NCBI RefSeq assembly: GCF_007097485.1
Contig: NZ_VKDE01000002.1
Coordinates: 207,488 to 271,487 of the forward strand
Direction: 5' to 3'
From: Carboxylicivirga sp. M1479
GTDB lineage: Bacteria; Bacteroidota; Bacteroidia; Bacteroidales; Marinilabiliaceae
Length of the DNA: 64,000 nt
A program made the position numbers and the translations under genes. Under the pieces are notes generated by a model. The model searched no databases. It had not been told where the DNA came from and saw only the letters and a list, made by a program, of their open reading frames with translations. Positions 1-9,122 of the stretch are shown piece after piece. Each line of letters starts with the position of its first letter. Within the stretch, counting starts at the first letter, position 1.

Positions 1-1
1 T

Positions 2-832
2 AATAAAATATATGTGGTACCTGGTTTTTACGGAGTATCAGAGCAAGGGAAAATTACCTTATTAGGCAGGGGAGGAAGTGATTATTCTGCCGCAGCCTTG
101 GCGCGTTGCTTGGATGCGGAGTCTTTAGATGTGTGGAAGGATGTTGATGGCTTTTTGAGTGCTGATCCAAAATTGGTGAAAACGCCCCAACGTGTAACGC
201 ATCTGTCCTATGCCGAAGCAGCTGAATTATCCTATTTTGGCGCTAGCATTCTTCATCCTCGAACAGTGGAGCCTTTAAAAGAGGTGGGTATTCCAATTCA
301 CATTGGAAATATTGATGCTTTTACCGATAGTGTGAAGCCAAGGACGGTGGTGCATGGTAAGGAAACAGTTAGTGAATGCATTATTAAAAGCGTTACCTAT
401 AGCGATGATTTTTGCATTTTAAAATTACGCGGAGCGGGAGTTGGTGTTAAAAAAGGGGTTCTTGCTAAAGTAACGGTGGCGCTCGATAAGGCGGGCATAA
501 ATATTAAATCTGTTATTACTTCGCAAATCGTTATTAATTTATTATTGGCCGAAAAGGATATCAGACGGGCCTATAAGATTGTGGAAGAATTAGAACTATC
601 TTCTATCACAGAGTTGATTGCTAGTGAGCAAATGTCGACGATTGCTGTTGTTGGCGAAGGTTTGTTAGATGCTCCTGGTGTATCGGGGCGTTTGTTCATG
701 TCTTTGGCTAAGCGTTCTATCAATGTGGAGATGATTGTTTCTGGAGCATCGGCGGTGGCAAGTTATTTTATGGTGTCGAACAAAGATCGAAATGCTGCCA
801 TCGAAGCCATTCATGAAGAGTTTTTTAGTTGA
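2..832 (+). CDS. lysC: Aspartate kinase, 3' part (5' end outside window)
   Basis: The reading frame is open from the first bases, so this is the C-terminal part of aspartokinase, which phosphorylates L-aspartate at the entry to Lys/Thr/Met and diaminopimelate synthesis. The GRGGSDYSAAALA segment near the left edge is the conserved kinase-domain motif, followed by VWKDVDGFLSADPK, the substrate/ATP region. The last ~150 residues are two ACT regulatory domains (around ILKLRGAGVGVKKGVLAKV and TIAVVGEGLLDAPGVSGRLF). It stops right after the second ACT domain, so it is a monofunctional enzyme and not a ThrA-type fusion with homoserine dehydrogenase. The GTG at 14 is internal. The family is certain; which feedback inhibitor it responds to cannot be read here. 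Confidence 0.93.
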   Translation, partial: NKIYVVPGFYGVSEQGKITLLGRGGSDYSAAALARCLDAESLDVWKDVDGFLSADPKLVKTPQRVTHLSYAEAAELSYFGASILHPRTVEPLKEVGIPIHIGNIDAFTDSVKPRTVVHGKETVSECIIKSVTYSDDFCILKLRGAGVGVKKGVLAKVTVALDKAGINIKSVITSQIVINLLLAEKDIRRAYKIVEELELSSITELIASEQMSTIAVVGEGLLDAPGVSGRLFMSLAKRSINVEMIVSGASAVASYFMVSNKDRNAAIEAIHEEFFS

Positions 833-976
833 TTTAAAGCATAAGAATAAACAAAGAAGAATGGCCTGCAAAACGTTTATGCAGGCCATTACTTTTCAAT
901 ATAAAATAAAACAACGCAACATTTAATCTTAGCCCTTATGCGATGGAATTTTCATCACCGCACAGAGTTTATGTTT

Positions 977-2167
977 TTAGTAGTTGTACGAACTTTGTCC
1001 GTGTTCATGAATATCTAGTCCTTCACGCTCTTCCTGTTCCGAAACGCGTAATCCCATAGTAGCTTTTAAGGTTTTAAACAGGATCAAGCCAAGTATGAAT
1101 GCCCAGGCTCCAATGGCTAAAATGCCAATTGTCTGTGTTCCTAATAATGAAAATCCTCCACCATAGAATACGCCACCATCGGTAGCGAAGAAGCCAACAA
1201 GCAATGTTCCTGCTGCACCGCATACGCCGTGTACCGAAATGGCACCAACGGGATCATCGATTTTTAGTTTTTGGTCGATAAATTCAATTGAGAAGACAAC
1301 GATAAGGCCAGCGATAGCACCGATCGCTACAGCACCTGTTGGTGAAACAATGTCGCATCCTGCTGTTATGCCTACTAGGCCAGCTAAGGCTCCGTTTAAT
1401 GTCATCGACAAGTCTGGTTTACCATAGCGGAACCAGGTGACGAACATAGTAACAACGGCTCCTGCTGCTGCCGCTAGGTTGGTTGTTATAACAATGAGTG
1501 CAACGGAATAGGCGTTATCTCCACTAATAGCTAACTGCGATCCAGGGTTAAAACCGAACCAGCCCAGCCATAAGATGAAAACACCTAAGGCACCCAAAAC
1601 CATATTGTGACCTGGGATGGCATTTGTTTTACCATTGTACTTACCAATTCTGGGTCCAATCGTCCAGGCTCCAGCAAGGGCAACCCATCCACCTACCGAG
1701 TGTACAACAGTTGAGCCAGCGAAATCGTGGAAGCCAAGGTCGCTTAACCAACCACCGCCCCATACCCAGTGACCTGAAATTGGGTAAATAACCACAGTAA
1801 TGATGAGTGAGAAAATAAGGTATGTGCTGAACTTTGTGCGTTCTGCCATAGCACCAGACACGATGGTAGCTGCTGTAGCTGCAAATACTGTTTGAAAGAA
1901 TAAATTGTGTAAGTCTGTTCCGTCGTTGTAGAAGAAGTCAAATGCCCCAAAGAAAGCACCTTCGCCTCCATACATTATGCTATAACCAATTACCCAGAAC
2001 ATAATTGATCCCACAGAAAAGTCCATGAAATTCTTCATGATAATGTTGCCCACGTTTTTAGCTCTGGTAAAGCCAGCTTCCACCATGGCAAATCCGGCCT
2101 GCATAAAAAAAACTAATATCCCGGCCAGTAAGACCCATAATATATCTAATGCACTGTTTGCGTCCAT
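977..2167 (-). CDS. amtB: Ammonium transporter, Amt family
   Basis: A 396-residue inner-membrane protein with about eleven hydrophobic segments, the usual Amt length. The twin pore histidines of the family are visible at H156 (in VVHSVGG) and H313 (in SVHGVCGAAG). Amt proteins conduct ammonium across the cytoplasmic membrane and are blocked by PII. The gene lies 36 bp downstream of a PII gene on the same strand, the classical glnK-amtB arrangement, although the order here is PII first. The N-terminus starts directly in the first membrane segment with no cleavable leader, as in many Bacteroidota Amt proteins. Expression is probably nitrogen-controlled, by analogy; I see no operator. Confidence 0.96.
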   Translation of the reverse strand: MDANSALDILWVLLAGILVFFMQAGFAMVEAGFTRAKNVGNIIMKNFMDFSVGSIMFWVIGYSIMYGGEGAFFGAFDFFYNDGTDLHNLFFQTVFAATAATIVSGAMAERTKFSTYLIFSLIITVVIYPISGHWVWGGGWLSDLGFHDFAGSTVVHSVGGWVALAGAWTIGPRIGKYNGKTNAIPGHNMVLGALGVFILWLGWFGFNPGSQLAISGDNAYSVALIVITTNLAAAAGAVVTMFVTWFRYGKPDLSMTLNGALAGLVGITAGCDIVSPTGAVAIGAIAGLIVVFSIEFIDQKLKIDDPVGAISVHGVCGAAGTLLVGFFATDGGVFYGGGFSLLGTQTIGILAIGAWAFILGLILFKTLKATMGLRVSEQEEREGLDIHEHGQSSYNY

Positions 2168-2203
2168 AATACTATAATTTTGTAAGGTTTCGATTCGATT
2201 TTT

Positions 2204-2548
2204 TTATTTCTCGTAAAGTGTTTCAGGACCCGATTCACCAGTGCGAATACGATAGGTGTCTGCAATGTCTGAAACGAAGATTCTACCATCGCCTATTTCG
2301 CCTGTTTTGGCTGCATTAATGATGGTTTCAACAGTTTTATCCATGTTCTCGTCACGCACAATTATTGATAAAATACGTCTTTCAATAATGCTGGTGTCGT
2401 AAACAGTACCACGGTAAAGGTGACCCTCGCGCGCTACGCCAGTGCCCCTTACATCCCAGTAAGAGAAAAAGGTAATGTCTTGTTCTTCGAGTGATTTTTT
2501 TACTGCTTCAAATCGAGATAACCGAATGATGGCTTCAATTTTCTTCAT
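2204..2548 (-). CDS. PII family nitrogen regulatory protein
   Basis: A 114-residue PII signal transducer that senses 2-oxoglutarate and ATP/ADP and gates the neighbouring ammonium transporter. The C-terminal family signature TGEIGDGRIFV is at residues 82-92. The T-loop occupies about residues 36-55 and reads GVAREGHLYRGTVYD; Y50 aligns with the tyrosine that is uridylylated in enterobacterial PII (Y51), but whether it is modified here is unknown. The T-loop differs from enterobacterial GlnB/GlnK, so I do not choose between glnB and glnK names. It is immediately upstream of amtB with the same orientation, most likely a two-gene operon. Confidence 0.94.
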   Translation of the reverse strand: MKKIEAIIRLSRFEAVKKSLEEQDITFFSYWDVRGTGVAREGHLYRGTVYDTSIIERRILSIIVRDENMDKTVETIINAAKTGEIGDGRIFVSDIADTYRIRTGESGPETLYEK

Positions 2549-2642
2549 CTTGTTTGTTGTTAGTCGTTAATATTTCTTTTGAAAAGACCGAAAGCAACAG
2601 AATTGTACTGGTTCTTACCGTGTCTTGTAATTGATAAAATGA

Positions 2643-2721
2643 AAAATAAGAGCAGCCTTAAATGGCGATAAAGGTTTAAGTCAATTAAGACAAGTTTAAA
2701 ATGTTAGGCTGCTCTTATTTT
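2643..2721 (-). terminator. Long inverted repeat between porin and PII genes, terminator-like
   Basis: A perfect 16-bp inverted repeat, AAAATAAGAGCAGCCT at 2643-2658 and its complement at 2706-2721, separated by 47 bp. On the minus strand the promoter-distal arm ends in a T-rich run, so it can act as a terminator after the porin gene or as an attenuating structure before PII-amtB. The loop is long for a simple terminator. Confidence 0.5.
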
Positions 2722-2776
2722 CTTCCATAGATTTGGTTTGTTGTTGGTTTATTTGGCGATTTTTTAATGTTGATGT

Positions 2777-3811
2777 TTAAAATGCATAGATCGCAGCCAC
2801 TAAAAATTGAGATGCTGATCCGTGTGGATCTTCATCGCTATTGACGAACCAATCTTCACTGGCGCTATCCATTCTTAGTTCTGTTGAAAATGTTAAAGGA
2901 CCTGCGTAGTAATTAAGAGTGAATGTATTTGAAAACACGTTCTCGCTTGCCATATCATTTATTTTATCCTCTTTAAGAATGAAGTATTCACCTCTGTAGC
3001 CTAAGCTTAATTTTTCGCTAAAAGCAACTTGCGGATATAATGCAAAACCAGTATAACCTCCCAGGTCACTTTCGTCATAAGTATAGTCGGCAGCATTTAG
3101 TCCTAAATAAAAACCGTCTGTTATTTGAAAACCAGTTGTAAGGTCGATGATCATACCAGACTCTGAGCCGGTTAAAAAGTTGAGGTAGGCGTCCCATCCA
3201 TCAACAGGACTAGCAAATAATTGAATACCGAGGTCAGAAATGCCATTCACGTCTTCATATACATTCCAGTCGTCAAATACTCCTGCCATTAAGCCAAATC
3301 GCTCACTAATTGACCAATCGATTTTAAAACCTGCATTCTGAAAGGGACCAGCACTAAAAAGGTATGAAGTACTGTAGTTAAAGTTTCCAGCTGGTGAAAT
3401 AACCTCATATCCTACGAATGTTCCCATGTATCCACCTGTTAGTGATACCTTTTCACTTAATGCGTAGGAAATAAATAAGTTTTGAATATTAACGTTTTGT
3501 CCATCACCAAAACCATCGTGGTTGGTGTCAAATGTCGGAATTGATTTAAAACTGCGTGGTCCAAATGAAATCTCACCCACAAAACTTGCTTTCCCAATTG
3601 TTTGTGATAAAGCAATGTCTAGCATACCTATCGAAATAGAGTTGTGGTTGTCGGCAAAACTTGTTGGTATGTTTGATTCGCCTGCAAAATCATACTTAAA
3701 GTAGGTGTCAACTGAACCTGAAATGTCAAGGCCTTTCTTTTCTTCTTGAGCATTAATCGTGTTTAATACAAGCCCTAATCCCAAAATCAATAAAATCTTT
3801 TTCATACTCAT
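2777..3811 (-). CDS. Outer-membrane beta-barrel porin (OmpL/bbp2-like)
   Basis: A 344-residue protein with a signal peptide (KKILLILGLGLVLNTINAQ) and a body rich in alternating hydrophobic/aromatic strands, ending in an aromatic residue (AAIYAF) as outer-membrane barrels do. The overall pattern matches the putative beta-barrel porin-2 (OmpL-like, bbp2) family often found beside amt genes in Bacteroidota. It probably lets small solutes, possibly nitrogenous ones, through the outer membrane; the substrate is inferred only from the neighbours. Two start codons are possible, 3811 and 3805; the second gives the more typical MKK leader. A terminator-like inverted repeat separates it from PII-amtB. 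Confidence 0.75.
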   Translation of the reverse strand: MSMKKILLILGLGLVLNTINAQEEKKGLDISGSVDTYFKYDFAGESNIPTSFADNHNSISIGMLDIALSQTIGKASFVGEISFGPRSFKSIPTFDTNHDGFGDGQNVNIQNLFISYALSEKVSLTGGYMGTFVGYEVISPAGNFNYSTSYLFSAGPFQNAGFKIDWSISERFGLMAGVFDDWNVYEDVNGISDLGIQLFASPVDGWDAYLNFLTGSESGMIIDLTTGFQITDGFYLGLNAADYTYDESDLGGYTGFALYPQVAFSEKLSLGYRGEYFILKEDKINDMASENVFSNTFTLNYYAGPLTFSTELRMDSASEDWFVNSDEDPHGSASQFLVAAIYAF

Positions 3812-4306
3812 GTGTGGTTAATAGTTAATATTCTATTTCATGCCTTGTTGATTGGGGGTGTCGGCTTAAAAAAACATCTTTTCGAAGTGGGTACCCTCTA
3901 TTTTCTATAGCTTGACACTACAAACAAATAAAAAATATTTATCACCCCCTAATTTTATGGGGGTAAAAATTCAAAATAATATAAAATACAATGAAATACC
4001 CCTGATTCGAAAGGGGTGTTTGTTGAAAAAGTATCAATTTGAAAGATTGAGGGGTGTTTTTGATGGGGTGTCGTGTTTTTGATGAGGTGTTTTAAATGTG
4101 TATCCAGATAATTGAGGGGGTAATGATCAATAAATGGCAAATGTGATTGGATTTAATCCTTTTTTTTAGTGCTTGTCCGAAATATTGATAAGATTTATAT
4201 AAATGCTCCTTCGTGAATTATAGAAGCCTTAGTTCTAATAAATGAACCAGAATTGACGAAAAACATGTCAAAAGTCATAAAAAAGAACAGCTTTTCTCAT
4301 GATGTG
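3812..4306. other. Divergent intergenic region with a 19-bp direct repeat
   Basis: About 500 bp of AT-rich DNA between the porin gene (minus) and the gltB promoter (plus). It holds two near-identical 19-bp units, GTGTTTTTGATGGGGTGTC at 4054-4072 and a copy with two changes at 4073-4091, plus a related GGGGTGTTTGTTGA stretch from about 4014. A 61-codon minus-strand frame here (3955-4140) has no family resemblance and I do not call it. Confidence 0.5.
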
Positions 4307-4337
4307 TTGGTATATATAAATGAAAATTCTATTTTTG
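4307..4337 (+). promoter_or_regulatory. Bacteroidota-type promoter for gltBD
   Basis: TTG at 4307-4309 and TATTTTTG at 4330-4337 with a 20-bp spacer match the -33 TTG / -7 TAnnTTTG consensus of the Bacteroidota primary sigma factor. This predicts a transcript start near 4344 and an untranslated leader of about 125 nt before gltB. Confidence 0.55.
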
Positions 4338-4471
4338 CTTTCGAATTATAACACAAAAGACTATAAAACATTCTAAATGTAAGATAGTGTGTTATTGATT
4401 TATCCATTCCAATAGCGAAAAAGGAAAGCCTTATATAAGGGGTGCAGTAGATTTCTCAAAAACAAAGCAAT

Positions 4472-7400
4472 ATGACAAAACGATTTCCAAATCCTCAGGG
4501 TCTGTATGATCCTGCTAATGAAAGAGATAATTGTGGGATAGGATTTGTGGCCAATATTAAAGGTTCACAGTCCAATGAAATAGTGACAAGGGGCTTGGAG
4601 GTGCTTACGAATATGACTCATAGAGGTGCCGAAAGTTCAGATAACAAATCGGGCGATGGGGCAGGTATTTTAATGCAAGTGCCTCATGAGTATTTTTCAA
4701 CCTTTGGTTTTAACCTGCCGGCAGCTGGTAAATATGGTACCGGACTAGTGTTTTTACCTCAAGGTGAGAAAGAGGCTGCTTTTTGTCAGCAAACGCTTGA
4801 TCGCTTTTTCGTAGCTGAAGGACTGGAGCTTATTGGATATCGCGATGTTCCCGTGGATAGTGATGTAATTGGTGAAATAGCAAAAGGAACTGAACCAAAG
4901 ATTGTTCAGGTATTTGTTCAGGGTAACTATGAGCAGGATGCGCTGGAGCGTCGTATGTATTTAGCACGTAAGCAGGCCGAGAATACGATTCGCAGTTCTG
5001 ATCTTAAGGAGAAAGAGGCTTTTTACTTGCCAAGTTTATCTTCCAAGATATTTATATATAAAGGTATGTTAACGCCTGCACAGCTCGGTTTATATTTTGA
5101 AGACCTGAAAGATGCTCGCGTGAAAAGTGCAATTTCTCTAGTGCACTCACGTTTTAGTACTAATACCTTTCCAACATGGGATTTGGCACAGCCTTTCCGT
5201 ATTATGGCTCATAATGGGGAGATTAATACCATTAAAGGGAACCGTTTGTGGATGCAGGCACGTGAGAGTTTGTTAGAGTCTGATTTGTTTGGCGATGACT
5301 TAAAGAAATTATTTCCGGTTGTGACACCTAATATGAGTGATTCAGCATCGCTGGATAATGTTTTAGAATTTTTGTTCTTAACAGGTCGCTCTTTGCCTCA
5401 TGCATTAAGTATGTTGGTGCCCGAGTCGTGGAACAGTAAAAACCCAATTCCTAAAAGCTTAAAGGCTTATTACGAGTATCACTCCACTATTATGGAACCT
5501 TGGGATGGACCTGCGTCTATTGTTTTTTCCGATGGCCGTTATGTGGGCGGAACACTTGATAGAAATGGATTACGCCCGTCACGCTATGTAATCACCAAAG
5601 ATGATATGATAGTGATGGGCTCGGAAGTGGGTGTTCAGACTTTTGCTGCCGAAGATATTAAAGAGAAAGGGCGTTTAAAGCCTGGGAAATTATTATTAGT
5701 GGATACACAATTGGGGGTTATTATTCCTGATGAAGAAATTAAATCGCAATTGGCCAAGAGCCGTCCTTATGGCAACTGGCTAAAGGAGAATCGAATTCGC
5801 ATGCGCGATATTGATGTGCAAGAGCGTGTGCCATCTGGATTAGGCGATAAATATGATACTTACATTAAAGCCTTTGGGTACAATCGTGATGATTTTGAGC
5901 ATATTATTGCACCCATGGCCAAGTCGGGAGGCGAGCCAATTGGTTCAATGGGTAATGATACGCCTATTGCGGTTTTGTCAGATAAGCCACAGCGCTTTTT
6001 CTCCTACTTCCGTCAGCTTTTTGCCCAGGTAACCAATCCGCCAATCGATCCAATTCGTGAGGGCTTGGTAATGGCATTGACCAATTACATTGGTTCTGTA
6101 TCAAAGAATTTCTTAAGAGAAGAACCATCGCAGTGTCGCTCCATAAAGTTTGAGTCGCCTTTGATGACCAATACCGACCTGGGGAAGATCAAAGATTACA
6201 TGCGTGAGGAATTTACACACGTAAAGATACCAATGACTTTTGCCGCCGATAAGGGTGGAAGTGGCTTGGAAGAAGCGCTTGAGCGTATTTGTAAAGCTGC
6301 AGAAAAAGCGGTGGACGATGGCATGAATTACATCATCCTGAGTGATAGGGATATTGACGAGCAACATGCGCCTGTGCCATCGTTGTTGGCAGTGGCGGCA
6401 ACGCATCATCATCTTATTAAGGCCAAAAAGCGTATGCAAGTTGGTTTGGTGGTTGAAACAGGTGAAGCACGTGAAGTAATGCATTTTGCCTTATTGTTAG
6501 GTTTTGGTGCCAGTGTAATTAATCCATATGTATGTTTTGCAACCATTAACAAAATGGTGAAAGATGGTAAAATTGACATGGATTATGCTTCTGCTCGTGA
6601 GAATTATATGAAGGCTGTGGACAAGGGCTTATTAAAGGTTCTTTCGAAAATGGGTATTAGTACCTTGCGTTCGTACCATGGAGCACAAATATTTGAAGCC
6701 ATTGGAGTTTCGGAAGAGGTGATAAATAAATACTTTATTGGTACACCTACTAAAATTGGTGGTGTGGGACTCGATGAAATTGCCAAAGAAAGTACACTGG
6801 ATCTTCAAAAAGCTTTTAAGCCGAAGTTTCAGAGTAACCCATTTGATACGAAAGGGAGTTACTCATACCGCAAGTATGGCGAAAAGCATGGATGGAACCC
6901 TGAAACCATTGGTTTATTGCAGTGGGCAACATCTGAGGGAGATTATAAAAAATACAAAGAATATAGCCATCAGGTTGATAAGGATAACCAAACGCCACTA
7001 TTTATACGTGGTTTGATGAAGCTGAAAGGGAAAAAGCCAATTGATATTGGTGAGGTGGAACCTGCTTCTGAAATTATGAAACGCTTTGTTACGGGGGCCA
7101 TGTCCTATGGTTCTATTTCTAAGGAAGCACATGAAGCCATGGCTTTGGCCATGAATGAGGTGGGCGGACGAAGCAATACGGGTGAAGGTGGAGAAGATGC
7201 GAAACGACTTAATAGTCCGGCACGAAGCTCAATTAAGCAAATTGCCAGTGGGCGTTTTGGAGTAACTAATAATTACTTAACCAATGCCGATGAACTGCAG
7301 ATTAAAATAGCACAGGGCGCTAAGCCAGGTGAAGGTGGTCAGTTGCCAGGTTTTAAGGTGGATAAAATTATCGCTCGTTTGCGTAATTCAACGCCGGGTA

Positions 7401-8989
7401 TTACTTTAATTTCACCGCCTCCACACCACGATATTTATTCCATTGAAGATTTGGCACAGCTGATCTTTGATTTAAAAAGCACCAATCCATCGGCGCGTGT
7501 GAGTGTTAAATTGGTGTCGGAGAATGGCGTAGGTACTGTTGCAGCAGGTGTAGCCAAGGCACATGCCGACTTAATAGTGATTAGTGGAACAGAGGGAGGA
7601 ACAGGTGCGAGCCCAAGCAGTTCGATTAAACATGCTGGCTTACCGGTTGAAATTGGTTTATCTGAAACACAACAGACGCTGGTAATGAATAATCTGCGTG
7701 GACGTGTTAAAATACAAACCGATGGTCAGTTAAAAACTGGTTTAGATGTTATTAAAATGGCTTTGTTGGGTGCCGAGGAATATGGTTTTGCCACTTCAGC
7801 CTTGGTAACCTTGGGTTGTGTAATGATGCGTAAGTGTCACTTGAATACTTGTCCTGCAGGTATTGCCACGCAAGACGAAGAATTACGTAAGCGCTTTATC
7901 GGTAAATATAAATACGTGGTTAATTTCTTCAACTTTATTGCTGAAGAGGTGCGTGAGTATTTAGCTGAATTGGGTTATAAATCCCTTGATGAGGTTATCG
8001 GACGTACTGACCTTTTGGAGCAAGACCAAGAAGTTAAGAATTGGAAATCGACGGGTGTTGATTTAAGCCGATTATTATACTTCCCTGAGGAGGGTAAGAA
8101 GTATCCGATAAGAAATACAACGGAACAAGACCATGGTTTAGATAAGGTGTTGGATCGTTTTCTAATTAAAGAAGCACAGTCGGCACTCATCAATAAGGAA
8201 AAAGTGTGGCTGGCCAGCGATATAATTAATACAGATCGTACCGTAGGAGCCATGTTATCGGGTGAGGTATCTAAGCGATATGGCGAAGAAGGATTGCCAA
8301 AGAATACTATTAACTGTAGTTTTCATGGTTCAGCAGGGCAGAGTTTTGGAGCTTTCCTAAGTAAAGGAGTCAGCTTTAAGCTAGATGGTGATGCCAACGA
8401 TTACCTGGGTAAAGGTTTGTCAGGGGGTAAAATTATTGTGGTACCTCCACATGGAACAAGCTTTAAGCCTGAGGAGAATATTATCATTGGTAACACTGTA
8501 TTATACGGTGCTACATCAGGATTTTTATATGCACGAGGTGTTGCAGGTGAACGATTTGCAGTGCGTAACTCAGGTGCTCATGCAGTGGTTGAGGGAGTAG
8601 GAGATCATTGTTGTGAATACATGACTGGTGGACGTGTTGTTGTTCTGGGATCGACTGGACGAAACTTTGCTGCTGGTATGAGTGGCGGTATTGCTTATGT
8701 GCTGGATGAGTCTGGGAATCTAGATTATTACTGTAACAAGGGATTGGTTGATTTAACGCCTGTTGAAGATGCAGCTGATATTCAGGAACTTCAGTTTATG
8801 CTAAACAAACACCTCTTACATACCAATAGTAGCAAGGCGCAAGAAATATTAGTGAATTGGACTACTTACTTGCCAAAGTTTGTGAAAGTTATTCCGTTTG
8901 AATATAAAAAAGTATTGCAAGAGCAGAAGATTAAAGAGTTGGAGCGCAAACTACTTGAAACGGAAGATGAGCCTCATTTACGAGAGTAA
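4472..8989 (+). CDS. gltB: Glutamate synthase large subunit (GOGAT alpha)
   Basis: A 1505-residue subunit that makes two glutamates from glutamine and 2-oxoglutarate with GltD. The glutaminase domain begins with the catalytic Cys21 in DNCGIGFVAN after a 20-residue propeptide that the family removes. The FMN-binding synthase domain shows GGRSNTGEGGEDAKR, and the 3Fe-4S cluster cysteines are C1116, C1122 and C1127 in CVMMRKCHLNTCPAGIA. The C-terminal GXGXG beta-helix domain follows (repeats such as GKGLSGGKIIVVPP). Length and domain order are standard for the bacterial NADPH-type enzyme. gltD follows 133 bp downstream. Confidence 0.98.
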   Translation: MTKRFPNPQGLYDPANERDNCGIGFVANIKGSQSNEIVTRGLEVLTNMTHRGAESSDNKSGDGAGILMQVPHEYFSTFGFNLPAAGKYGTGLVFLPQGEKEAAFCQQTLDRFFVAEGLELIGYRDVPVDSDVIGEIAKGTEPKIVQVFVQGNYEQDALERRMYLARKQAENTIRSSDLKEKEAFYLPSLSSKIFIYKGMLTPAQLGLYFEDLKDARVKSAISLVHSRFSTNTFPTWDLAQPFRIMAHNGEINTIKGNRLWMQARESLLESDLFGDDLKKLFPVVTPNMSDSASLDNVLEFLFLTGRSLPHALSMLVPESWNSKNPIPKSLKAYYEYHSTIMEPWDGPASIVFSDGRYVGGTLDRNGLRPSRYVITKDDMIVMGSEVGVQTFAAEDIKEKGRLKPGKLLLVDTQLGVIIPDEEIKSQLAKSRPYGNWLKENRIRMRDIDVQERVPSGLGDKYDTYIKAFGYNRDDFEHIIAPMAKSGGEPIGSMGNDTPIAVLSDKPQRFFSYFRQLFAQVTNPPIDPIREGLVMALTNYIGSVSKNFLREEPSQCRSIKFESPLMTNTDLGKIKDYMREEFTHVKIPMTFAADKGGSGLEEALERICKAAEKAVDDGMNYIILSDRDIDEQHAPVPSLLAVAATHHHLIKAKKRMQVGLVVETGEAREVMHFALLLGFGASVINPYVCFATINKMVKDGKIDMDYASARENYMKAVDKGLLKVLSKMGISTLRSYHGAQIFEAIGVSEEVINKYFIGTPTKIGGVGLDEIAKESTLDLQKAFKPKFQSNPFDTKGSYSYRKYGEKHGWNPETIGLLQWATSEGDYKKYKEYSHQVDKDNQTPLFIRGLMKLKGKKPIDIGEVEPASEIMKRFVTGAMSYGSISKEAHEAMALAMNEVGGRSNTGEGGEDAKRLNSPARSSIKQIASGRFGVTNNYLTNADELQIKIAQGAKPGEGGQLPGFKVDKIIARLRNSTPGITLISPPPHHDIYSIEDLAQLIFDLKSTNPSARVSVKLVSENGVGTVAAGVAKAHADLIVISGTEGGTGASPSSSIKHAGLPVEIGLSETQQTLVMNNLRGRVKIQTDGQLKTGLDVIKMALLGAEEYGFATSALVTLGCVMMRKCHLNTCPAGIATQDEELRKRFIGKYKYVVNFFNFIAEEVREYLAELGYKSLDEVIGRTDLLEQDQEVKNWKSTGVDLSRLLYFPEEGKKYPIRNTTEQDHGLDKVLDRFLIKEAQSALINKEKVWLASDIINTDRTVGAMLSGEVSKRYGEEGLPKNTINCSFHGSAGQSFGAFLSKGVSFKLDGDANDYLGKGLSGGKIIVVPPHGTSFKPEENIIIGNTVLYGATSGFLYARGVAGERFAVRNSGAHAVVEGVGDHCCEYMTGGRVVVLGSTGRNFAAGMSGGIAYVLDESGNLDYYCNKGLVDLTPVEDAADIQELQFMLNKHLLHTNSSKAQEILVNWTTYLPKFVKVIPFEYKKVLQEQKIKELERKLLETEDEPHLRE

Positions 8990-9122
8990 GTGTGGGAAGT
9001 ATTAAGAGATAATGAAAAAGATTTAATAGCTATTCGCTACTAATGAAAGAATATTGGGGGATTAGGAGAATGAGTGAATGGGTTCAAAGGAACCGCCCCC
9101 AATTTCTTTAAAAATTACGATT

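Noticed and set aside
3955..4140. 61-codon minus-strand frame in the porin-gltB gap
   Set aside because: Composed of the 19-bp repeat region; its His/Thr/Pro-rich sequence reflects the repeat and shows no start context.
9078..9122. Longer start for gltD
   Set aside because: Adds 15 residues not found in GltD; the internal ATG matches the family N-terminus.
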